From Promethearchaeum sp. (lineage in GTDB: Archaea; Asgardarchaeota; Lokiarchaeia; Sigyniarchaeales; Promethearchaeaceae), in NCBI GenBank assembly GCA_030611625.1, contig JAUWPK010000042.1, forward strand, positions 1-13,403: a stretch of DNA of 13,403 nucleotides, read 5' to 3'. The position numbers were made by a program, and so were the translations under genes. Below are positions 5,895 through 13,300 of this stretch, piece after piece. Each line of letters starts with the position of its first letter. The stretch's first letter is position 1. The notes beneath the pieces are model-generated. The model was not told the DNA's origin, made no database searches, and saw nothing but the letters and a program-made list of their open reading frames with translations.

Positions 5895-7043
5895 CTAACG
5901 TTTTAAATAAATGGACACAATATCCCCGTCTTCTAATACATGCCCCTTTTGAATAAACTTCTGTCCGGGATGTTTTGCAGATTTTCCCCAAACTAAAGCA
6001 TACCTGTAATTTCTTATAAAACTTTTATGAAGTTTTAAGCAGAGCGTATAAATATTATCCCCTTTATGGAGGATTATGGGATCGTTCATATCAGCTTCTT
6101 GCTGGGGAGGTTTTAGATAAACACGAATTAATTCTAATTCTTGAAAAATTCGATGGCGCAAAGTATCAATATTTTCTTTATTCAGCGCTGATATTTTAAC
6201 CCAATGAGGGTGGCCTATTGCTTTTGTGATATCTTTATCTTTAATTTTCTTTTTTGCCAAATCCTTTTTATTTATTACCACAAATTCCTTTGTATAAATC
6301 CTATTACCCATTATATGATCTATCAGCTGATCTGGAGTAACATTCGGTTCAGAAAAATACACACTTGCGTTGCTATATCCCATCTCATTTAATATTCCTT
6401 TTACTTCTTCACGTTCCATATCTTGATGCCCATTATATGTAAATCCAATCCCTCCACGATTTGTTTTTTTTATCTGTATTCGTGGAGGGTTTTCATTTAA
6501 ACGCATTCCTGCATTAAAAAGTTCTTTTCTCATAGTTGTAAGGTGGGAAAATTCAATGAATCCATCTGGAAGAAAACAAATCAAATATAAAATTAAATCA
6601 GCACTCCGAACTGCAGCGAGAATTTCTCTTCCTCTTCCTTTTCCGCTTGCAGCTCCAAGAATAATCCCGGGAAGGTCGATGAGTTGAATTTTTGCTTCTT
6701 CAATATCCATCATTCCAGGAATCGCTGTTAGAGTCGTGAAATCATAAGAAGCAACCTTAGAATCTGTATTTCCTCTTGTGAGAAGGTTAAGGAGGGATGA
6801 TTTTCCAACTGAAGGAAAACCAATAAATGCTACTTGAGAATCCCCAGTTTTTTTTATTCCGAACCCTGATCCGCCACCCTTTTTGGAAGTGGCAATTTTA
6901 ACTAATTCGTTTCGGAGTTTAGCAATCTGTGCTTTAGTATAATTAATTGCTTTCTGGGTGGCTTTATTTTTTTGAGTGCGACTAAGTCTTTCTTCAAAAT
7001 CACGAATTTTTTCTTCTATTTTCTCACTAATTTCTAATCTCAC
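5895..7043 (-). CDS. DRG-family (developmentally regulated GTP-binding protein) GTPase with TGS domain
   Basis: This is a translation-factor-class GTPase of the DRG/Rbg family of the OBG-HflX-like group, universal in archaea and eukaryotes and thought to act on or near ribosomes. It has 382 residues, the normal family length. A basic helical N-terminus (about 1-50) precedes a glycine-rich GGGSGFGIKK segment. Then come G1 GFPSVGKSS (75-83), DFTTLT switch I (101-106), G3 DLPG (123-126), the DRG-specific middle insertion with KKTNRGGIGF (192-201), G4 NKKD (258-261), the G5-like KISA, and a C-terminal TGS domain (about 305-382) including GKSAKHPGQ. The start is GTG at 7043-7041. The only nearby Shine-Dalgarno-like bases (GGAG) overlap the GTG, so initiation may be weak or leaderless. 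RR3 lies 127 nt upstream on the same strand. This gene is intact, unlike two of the three small GTPases here. Confidence 0.95.
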   Translation of the reverse strand: MRLEISEKIEEKIRDFEERLSRTQKNKATQKAINYTKAQIAKLRNELVKIATSKKGGGSGFGIKKTGDSQVAFIGFPSVGKSSLLNLLTRGNTDSKVASYDFTTLTAIPGMMDIEEAKIQLIDLPGIILGAASGKGRGREILAAVRSADLILYLICFLPDGFIEFSHLTTMRKELFNAGMRLNENPPRIQIKKTNRGGIGFTYNGHQDMEREEVKGILNEMGYSNASVYFSEPNVTPDQLIDHIMGNRIYTKEFVVINKKDLAKKKIKDKDITKAIGHPHWVKISALNKENIDTLRHRIFQELELIRVYLKPPQQEADMNDPIILHKGDNIYTLCLKLHKSFIRNYRYALVWGKSAKHPGQKFIQKGHVLEDGDIVSIYLKR

Positions 7044-7050
7044 TCCAAAA

Positions 7051-7126
7051 ATTTTTCGAAAAATACTCCAAAAATGAAATCTAAAAAAGTAAAGTGATTA
7101 AAAGCAAAAAAATTTTCGAAAAATAC
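7051..7126. repeat. Two 14-bp direct copies containing the palindrome TTTTCGAAAA, 60 bp apart, upstream of DRG
   Basis: TTTTCGAAAAATAC occurs at 7053-7066 and again at 7113-7126. The core TTTTCGAAAA is self-complementary, and the first copy extends to a perfect 14-bp palindrome (7051-7064). Both lie in the 127-bp gap between RR3 and DRG, one within ten bases of the DRG start and the other about where its promoter should be. The arrangement suggests a pair of operator sites, but the A/T-rich background makes this tentative. Confidence 0.45.
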
Positions 7127-7170
7127 ATATTTCAAGTTTATAAAAAAGAAGTAGTAATTCATGAAATAAT

Positions 7171-7548
7171 CTAAAATGCTTCCACTTCTATTATATTTTG
7201 AATTTTTTTCCTAAATTCCAAAATATTTAGCGGTTTTGATACATAATCATTGAAACCTGCTTCTATTATTCTCGCTTTATCACCTTTCATAGCAAATGAA
7301 GTTACTGCAATGATTGGTGTGTGGAAAAATTTTTCCATCTTCCGAAGTTCTTTACAAATATCAGTTCCTTTCATATCTGGAAGTTGAATATCTAAAAGGA
7401 TTATGTCAGGTTCTTCGGATATTATTAATTCAAGACCGTCTTTTCCATTCTCCTTTGCTAAAATTTCTAAATTCGGAATCATTCCTAAAACAGCTTTGAA
7501 TAATTCCAAGTTTTTTCTATTATCTTCAACAATAATAATTTTTTTCAA
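7171..7548 (-). CDS. Single-domain response regulator RR3 (TTG start)
   Basis: This is a 125-residue CheY-like receiver. It has acidic E8/D9, phospho-acceptor D53 in IILLDIQLP, switch T83 in IAVTSFAM and conserved K105 in YVSKPL, with no output domain. It is the close paralogue of RR1 (shared NLELFKAVLG, DICKELRK, FAMKGDK, AGFNDY), so the two may be phosphorylated by the same kinases or compete for them. The start codon is TTG at 7548-7546, supported by GAGGGGG (7558-7564) 9 nt upstream and by alignment with RR1. It lies upstream of DRG on the same strand and diverges from GTPase2. No histidine kinase is adjacent; HK2 is the nearest, about 2.8 kb away. Confidence 0.92.
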   Translation of the reverse strand: MKKIIIVEDNRKNLELFKAVLGMIPNLEILAKENGKDGLELIISEEPDIILLDIQLPDMKGTDICKELRKMEKFFHTPIIAVTSFAMKGDKARIIEAGFNDYVSKPLNILEFRKKIQNIIEVEAF

Positions 7549-7671
7549 ATTTAATTGCCCCCTCTAAAATTTTAGTCAACATGAAATATAGGATAAATTC
7601 ATACTTATTATATGATTTTGGAAAATTTTCTAAGAATATGATGGATCAATTTTAAAATTTTTCTAGATTTG

Positions 7672-7686
7672 AAAAATATATTTTTA
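7672..7686 (+). promoter_or_regulatory. Putative TATA-like promoter of GTPase2
   Basis: AAAATATATTTTTAG lies about 75 nt before the GTPase2 ATG at 7755. A transcript starting about 25 nt after it would have a leader of about 50 nt, ending in an A-rich stretch (A12, GGT, A8-9) directly before the ATG. Only GGT in that stretch resembles a Shine-Dalgarno, so ribosome binding is weak or relies on the unstructured A-rich leader. Confidence 0.3.
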
Positions 7687-7754
7687 GCAAGTTATTACTA
7701 AACATAATTATTATTTCATGTAATTAAATGTAAAAAAAAAAAAGGTAAAAAAAA

Positions 7755-9044
7755 ATGCCAAAAGGAATCTTTCTTATTGGATGGGATAATACTTCGGGAT
7801 CTAAAATTGAAGCAAAATTCCCTCAAGATTGCCAAATCCAAAATAGTAGAATTACTCAATATTTGGTAACTTTACAGACTTTCGGAAAAAGTTCAAATAT
7901 ACAAATTAAAGATGACGCTGATATAGTATTAATTTTTGGTTATCCTGTGAGAAAAGGAACTGCAAATTATGACTTTATTATTGTAATTCTTAATGATTTA
8001 GAGGAATCCGATATTCCTAAAATCCAAAGCAAACTCAATCTTGAGGGAGAAAAAATATTAACAACTCCTAAACCAAAAAGATCGATGGTGTTCTTGGATT
8101 TTGCAAGAAATTTGATCAAACAAGAACAAAAGAAAATAGTTTTTATGGGATATCCAAATTCGGGAAAAACTACAACAAAATATTTCTTTTTTGAAAAAAT
8201 TCAGAGTGAAAAACTTCTAGAAACTACATTTACACCAACAAAAGGTATCGAATCGAAACCATATAATTTGATTGATTCAAATGTTGTACTATTTGATACT
8301 TCTGGTCAGGAAATTGAAAGATGGTACAATATTGATGAAACCCCTTTAATTGGTTCAGATTTAACAATTTTCTTCATAACAGCTATGGATTGGAAACGTA
8401 ACCCAGAGAAAGTAAAAAGTGATTTAAATAAACTTATTCAACTTGCTGAAAAATATGATGAGATCACACATGATTTGGTTCTATTTTGCCATAAATTTGA
8501 TGAAATTATTGAGGATATAGAAGAATTTAAAATAAGTCTAATAGATTTCACTCAAACTTTAGGAATTACTGTTTTCTTCACTTCAATAAAAGATTCTGGA
8601 AATTTTGATATTTATATTGGTTATCAGCTCATGTTGAGAAAATTTTCACCACTATTTGCATTTATCAACAATTTTCTCAATCCAATTATGAGTAAGTATC
8701 AGGAAAGTGGGCATCTTTTATTTCTCCTTGATTCCGATTTTACTTTAGTATCTGATTTCATTTCTAACAGTGAAACTTTTGATGTGGCTAATATCCAACA
8801 GTTTAAGAGCTCAATTATTAAAATGATGAAAATGATTAATCTTGATGATAATAAGACTGGAGATTTTATAACATTTTCATATGAATCGAGCGCGAAAATA
8901 GTTATTTGTTTAAGGATATCTAAATTCAATCCAGATTTTTCTTATGTGATAATGCAAGCAGATTCATATCAATTTGTGGATGAAATTTATAGAGAATATA
9001 ACAAAATGAAAGAGAGTTTTACATGGATAATGCATAAGAATTAA
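7755..9044 (+). CDS. GTPase2: Rag-like GTPase flanked by N- and C-terminal longin/roadblock-like domains
   Basis: This is a 429-residue intact protein. Residues 1 to about 110 form a separate alpha/beta domain starting GIFLIGWDNTSGSKIEAKFP, which resembles the longin-like fold in its strand-loop-strand opening (inferred, not proven). The Rag-type GTPase domain follows: P-loop GYPNSGKT (132-139), switch I TPTKG (160-164), G3 DTSGQ (181-185) and G4 HKFD (246-249), with HKxD typical of Rag/Gtr. The region from about 311 to the end starts with a strand pair (GHLLFLLDSDFTLVSDF) followed by helices and strands, as in longin/roadblock domains. It thus carries in one chain what eukaryotic Rag GTPases obtain from their C-terminal roadblock domain plus partner subunits. 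The start is the ATG at 7755 after an A-rich leader. It converges on GTPase3 with a 22-nt gap. A cytosolic or membrane-peripheral switch role is likely; the partner is unknown. Confidence 0.9.
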   Translation: MPKGIFLIGWDNTSGSKIEAKFPQDCQIQNSRITQYLVTLQTFGKSSNIQIKDDADIVLIFGYPVRKGTANYDFIIVILNDLEESDIPKIQSKLNLEGEKILTTPKPKRSMVFLDFARNLIKQEQKKIVFMGYPNSGKTTTKYFFFEKIQSEKLLETTFTPTKGIESKPYNLIDSNVVLFDTSGQEIERWYNIDETPLIGSDLTIFFITAMDWKRNPEKVKSDLNKLIQLAEKYDEITHDLVLFCHKFDEIIEDIEEFKISLIDFTQTLGITVFFTSIKDSGNFDIYIGYQLMLRKFSPLFAFINNFLNPIMSKYQESGHLLFLLDSDFTLVSDFISNSETFDVANIQQFKSSIIKMMKMINLDDNKTGDFITFSYESSAKIVICLRISKFNPDFSYVIMQADSYQFVDEIYREYNKMKESFTWIMHKN

Positions 9045-9066
9045 AAAAAATCTCTATTATTTTTTA
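9045..9066. terminator. Bidirectional T-tract terminator between convergent GTPase2 and GTPase3
   Basis: In the 22-nt gap, T6 (9060-9065) follows GTPase2 on the plus strand. The A8 at 9043-9050 reads as U8 on the minus strand, just after the GTPase3 stop. Both convergent transcripts can therefore end on U-rich tracts, as archaeal termination requires. Confidence 0.5.
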
Positions 9067-10023
9067 CTAATTTTTTCGAGTCAGTCTAATCTTTTCAAAA
9101 TCGATTAAATCTGTTAAATTCCTCAATTTAAACACTTTTCTCAATTCTGACATTACTTCATTTCTATTCACTTTCTTTTTCTGGAGCACTTTTTTCTTTG
9201 GTGGTGGAGGTGGTGGTTGTTTTATCATCTTATTTTCGGCAATAAGACTCACATTTTCTACTCTTTGAATAACACTTAGATTTGAACCTTTTATTAATCC
9301 CTTTAATTCTTGAAATTGATTTAAGATTAAATTATTCAATTTAATTACCATTTCTGAAAGAAATGAAACTTGTTCTTCTAAAATTTTTGCAACTTTATCT
9401 GGACCGAAAAATTGTTTAAAAGATTTAGCAAATTCAGGCTCATTTGCATAGAAATTATATATGCTAGATTGAATTAATTCGAAATTAAAATTTTTCTCAT
9501 TTAGCGATGTTGAGATAATTTCAGAAATCATCTCTAAATTTATTTGAAAATCCACAGTTTGGCGTATATCAGGGTCTGATTTATGTAATAGAACTAATAT
9601 ATAAGGATTTTCTTTTAAATAACTAATAATATCAAGGATTTTTTCAAAATATTCTAAAGATTCATCGTAACGTTCTGTGTCTTGAATGTCTATAACATAG
9701 ATAATCAAATCGATATGCAAGAAATATTCTTCTGGGTTTTTTAAATAATCTTGTCTGTGGAATTCTTGACCACCAAAATCCCATATCGTCAAATTAAAAT
9801 TTTCAACTTCAACTTTTTGAATGTCTACTCCTTTTGTAGGAGGGAGATTAGTTATATCACAAAATTTTGATTTTCCTTTTAAGCTTTCAAGCATGGATGT
9901 TTTTCCTGCGTTATTTAGGCCTAATACAATTATTTTTTGCTTTGATTTTTTTAAATATAACGATCTTTTTTTCCAAGCTCGTGATAATAATTGAGCTGCT
10001 AAAATCCATTTATTTATTAGTTC
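9067..10023 (-). CDS. GTPase3: Arf/Rag-like GTPase with hexaproline tail, C-terminal part of a frameshifted gene
   Basis: The frame is open from 10053 down to the TAG at 9067, but the first ATG (9894) comes after the P-loop. The P-loop GLNNAGKTS is encoded at 9921-9895, and the frame upstream reads ELINKWILAAQLLSRAW with no ATG, GTG or TTG back to a stop at 10056-10054. It must therefore be joined to the 79-codon frame upstream (10017-10256), giving about 396 residues. Motifs are PTKG (switch I), DFGGQE (G3, Arf/Rag-like), HKSD (G4, Rag-like). After the GTPase domain come a helical region and then a basic tail with six consecutive prolines (9202-9219) and a final MSELRKVFKLRNL helix. The poly-proline followed by a basic helix could bind profilin-like or SH3-like partners (speculative). 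The function is otherwise unknown. Confidence 0.85.
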   Translation of the reverse strand, partial: ELINKWILAAQLLSRAWKKRSLYLKKSKQKIIVLGLNNAGKTSMLESLKGKSKFCDITNLPPTKGVDIQKVEVENFNLTIWDFGGQEFHRQDYLKNPEEYFLHIDLIIYVIDIQDTERYDESLEYFEKILDIISYLKENPYILVLLHKSDPDIRQTVDFQINLEMISEIISTSLNEKNFNFELIQSSIYNFYANEPEFAKSFKQFFGPDKVAKILEEQVSFLSEMVIKLNNLILNQFQELKGLIKGSNLSVIQRVENVSLIAENKMIKQPPPPPPKKKVLQKKKVNRNEVMSELRKVFKLRNLTDLIDFEKIRLTRKN

Positions 10024-10256
10024 TTCCTTGATATCTGTTCCTTTGCAATCTTTTTAACTTTTTCAGGTTCAATTTTTACTAAATGTCGAATTTGGGTTAT
10101 TTTATATTTTTTAAGTTTCTCTTCGTTTTCTTTATTACATTCTTTTAAAACATCAGGGTTCATATTCAAAATTTCTGAAAAAGAATTAGGAGTCTTTTCT
10201 ACATCTAGAAATTTCTTACAGAATATTTTTATTATTTTTTCTTTATCCGGGGACAT
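10017..10256 (-). CDS. GTPase3, N-terminal part: helical HhH-like domain (79 codons, frame 1)
   Basis: This frame encodes 79 residues, all helical and charged, ending in a helix-hairpin-helix-like segment (KKYKITQIRHLVKIEPEKVKK). Such segments precede the P-loop domain in some archaeal proteins such as RadA. The second hairpin helix (ISR, then ELINKWILAAQLL) continues only in the -1 frame, which leads without a stop into the GTPase3 P-loop. The domain and the GTPase thus look like one protein. The ATG at 10256-10254 has no Shine-Dalgarno. HK2 ends 76 nt upstream on the same strand, so co-transcription with HK2 is possible. The alternative is a genuine small helical protein and a dead GTPase gene. 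Confidence 0.65.
   Translation of the reverse strand: MSPDKEKIIKIFCKKFLDVEKTPNSFSEILNMNPDVLKECNKENEEKLKKYKITQIRHLVKIEPEKVKKIAKEQISRKN
10019..10056 (-). other. Frameshift interval between the two parts of GTPase3
   Basis: Between the stop of the GTPase frame (10056-10054) and the stop of the 79-codon frame (10019-10017), both frames are open, so the shift must occur here. Keeping the helix pattern intact places it at about 10023-10029 (TCAAGGAAGAACTAA). The shift is -1 (or +2). The interval holds no canonical slippery heptamer and no homopolymer longer than A5 (10051-10055), so programmed frameshifting of the standard kind is not evident. Confidence 0.6.
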
Positions 10257-10293
10257 AAATTTTATGTTGTTTGTGTTGCTAAACCTCTTACTA

Positions 10294-10311
10294 TCAATTC
10301 ATCTGAATTGA
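10294..10311. repeat. 18-bp palindrome between HK2 and GTPase3
   Basis: TCAATTCA-TC-TGAATTGA has perfect 8-bp arms around a 2-bp centre, too tight a loop for a good RNA hairpin but typical of a dimer-binding operator. It lies 22 nt downstream of the HK2 stop and about 38 nt upstream of the GTPase3 start, where the promoter of GTPase3 would be expected. Confidence 0.45.
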
Positions 10312-10332
10312 AATAAAACGAGTGAAAAATTT

Positions 10333-13300
10333 TTATTTACTATTCTTTGGAATCGTAAATGAAAAGATTGAACCTTCACCCAATTTACTGGTGAATGTTA
10401 TATGTCCGCCATGGAGTTCAACGAGTTTTTTTGTTAACATAAGCCCCAATCCCGTTCCTTCAATAGAGTTCACATAATCTGATTTTACTCTTTTAAATTC
10501 TTTAAAAATTACTTCGTAATCATCCTTTGCAATTCCAATTCCAGTATCTATTATTTTAAAATTCCAATTCTCTTTATCTTCAGTAAAATCTAATTTTATC
10601 CAACCTTTTTTAGTGTATTTCACAGAATTACTTAAGAGATTTAGAAGTATTTCTTTAAATCTTATGGGATCTGCATGGATTATTGTATCTTTTTTAATGC
10701 CGATACTATTGAATTTTAACTTTTTCTTTTTATAAAACGGTTTGAATTCTACTTTAATTTGAGTAACTAAATTTGATAAATTGAAATCTTTGAAGTGCAG
10801 TTCTACTTTTCCAGATTCTATCTTTGATATATCTAAAATGTCAGTTATTAAATTCAATAGATGTTCCCCTGAAGTTTTAACATTATGAAGATAATGATCT
10901 TGTTTTTCGTTTATATCTCCGTAAAATTTCTCAAGTAAAATGTCAGTGAAACCAATAATGCTGTTTAATGGAGTCCTTAATTCATGAGACATTGATGCCA
11001 TGAAATCGGATTTAAACTGTGAGGATTTGATGAGTTGATCTTGGTATTGCCTTTGCTGCTCTAATACTTCAGAAACATCCCGAGAAATAGAGGAAATACC
11101 CGTAACGTCTCCATTTAAATCCAAAATTGGAGAAAGAGTCAAATGTATGTCTAATTCTTTTCCATCTTTTCTAAGGCGTTTAGTTTCAAAAAAATCATAG
11201 GAATCACCTTGCAAAATAGCTTTTGTTAACATTGGAATTTCATCCATGCGATTAGGTGGAACCAATATACTAACTGATTTTTCCAATACTTCTTCTAACG
11301 TATAACCGTATATTCTTTCAGCTCCTTTATTCCAAGTCTTAATAATTCCGTCTTTATTCATGCTTACAATAGAATCTGATGATGTTTCTACAATATTTGC
11401 TAATCGTTTCATTTCAGTTTTGTATTCTATGCTTATTATTCCTAATTTGATTCGAAGTAAAATTTCCTTTAATAATCTTGTTTCTTCATATAAAAATTTC
11501 TTATCTTCACTATAAGAAACCTCAATATTCAATGGTTTGTTATTTATTTTATCTGAAATTGCTAATCTCCATTTAGATTCTTTAAAATTATTTGTTTGAA
11601 CCTTAAATTCTCCATAAATTATTTTCACCATTGTTATTTCAGGAAATTGCCAAGATGAACGTATCATTGGAAGAACACCATAGAGTAATTCTTTAATGGT
11701 AATGTCTGGAACAACTAAAAGACTTGAAATTCCGTATAAACTTTTTAACTCTTTTACCCTGATTTGAAGCATTAATTCGAATTCTTTAATTTTTCTTTCC
11801 TTTACCTTACGATCGGTGATATCCTCTAAAATTTCTAAAATTGCAGGTCTTCCATTAAAATTTTCAATCAAAGTGGGTCTTATTTCCAAGTCTCTTTCCT
11901 CCTTTAAACTTGGAATGAACAATCTTTCCTCAAATTTTACTGATTTAATATTTTTAACTTGTGCAATACTTCTTAAAGGACAAAATTCATCACAATGTCT
12001 TTTTCTACCTTTTAAAATCTCATAACATTTCTGCCCGTCAAGATTTCCATTAAAAATTTTAGAAGAGCTTGAATTATGAAATAAAATTTCGTAATCATCT
12101 GAAATTACAAAAATTGGGTCTTCAAAACTATTCAATATTAAACCTAAATTATCTTTTGTGTTTTGAAGCTCCATTGTTCTTTGTTTTACATTTTGTTCTA
12201 ACCGTAAGTTTATGTTTCTTAGTTTTTCTTCGGTTTCTACCAATTTTCTTTCACGAGATTTACGTTTACTTATGTTTCTAACAAATATGGCAATTCTTTC
12301 ATCATCATAATAAAACATCCTTGCTTCGAAAATCTTTTGATTATCATTTTGATCTGGGATTTCAGTACTCTGGGGGTTTTTATTTTTATATATTTCTATT
12401 ATTTTTTCTTTAATTTTCTCTGAGATTTCTCCCGGATATACATTTGAGACATATTTTCCAATAAGAGTGTCTAACGGAACATAAAGGTTCTCTTCATTTC
12501 CATGGAATTCTAAGATCTCACCCTTTCTAGAAATTAGAAAAAATAAATCAGGAATTGCTTGAAAAAAAGTTTTAAATTTTTTAGCTGATTGATTTAATTC
12601 CTCTTCATTTTTTCTTTGAATCTCATAATATCGCATTTTCCCTATTGCTAAAGATAGGTTTTTAACCATCTCCGTTAGTATTTCCACATCAAATTCATCA
12701 AATGCGCTCTTTTTCTCTGAACATATTCCTAAAACACCGATTACAATATTCTCAATAATGATTGGTATAGCTATCGTTGAATAAACTCCTGATTTTTCAA
12801 AAAGGTCATGCCAAGGTTTATTTAATAATTCAGAATTTATATCGTTTATAATACAATATTTCTGGTTTCTAATTGCTTTTCCACAAGGAACTTGACCTTT
12901 TTCTGTGTCAGACCAAGTCATTTTCAATGAATTAAGATTAGCACTATGAATTCCTGCATGAGCTATGGGTAGAACTGTTTTATTTTCATCATATTCTACT
13001 AATCCAACCCAGCAAAATCGATAATTCCCATAACGGATAATTTCATTACATAATTCTCGATATAAATCTTCTTCAATATTCATATTTGAAAATAATAAAT
13101 TGGTTTTACTAAGCATTTTAAATAATCTTTCGATCTTTTTCTGCCTTGTTATATCAGTTCCTAAGCTAAGAACACCCTCAATTTTCCCTTTATTATCGTA
13201 AAAATTGGAATTATGCCAACTGATGAGCTTTTCTTCCCCATTTTTAGTTATAACTATATTCTCGTGAAATTCTGCTTTTTCTTTCTCTTTCAATACTTTA

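Noticed and set aside
7729..7754. Long A tracts before GTPase2 as a second slippage site
   Set aside because: They lie upstream of the start codon in the leader and do not affect the reading frame.
8699..8929. 76-codon minus-strand ORF
   Set aside because: Antisense to the C-terminal longin-like domain of GTPase2.
10019..10056. Programmed -1 frameshift site in GTPase3
   Set aside because: No X-XXY-YYZ heptamer in the correct frame is present, so a standard slippery signal cannot be claimed; the frameshift itself is kept as a finding.
11816..12281. Two plus-strand ORFs of 69-70 codons
   Set aside because: Both are antisense to the PAS domains and linker of HK2.
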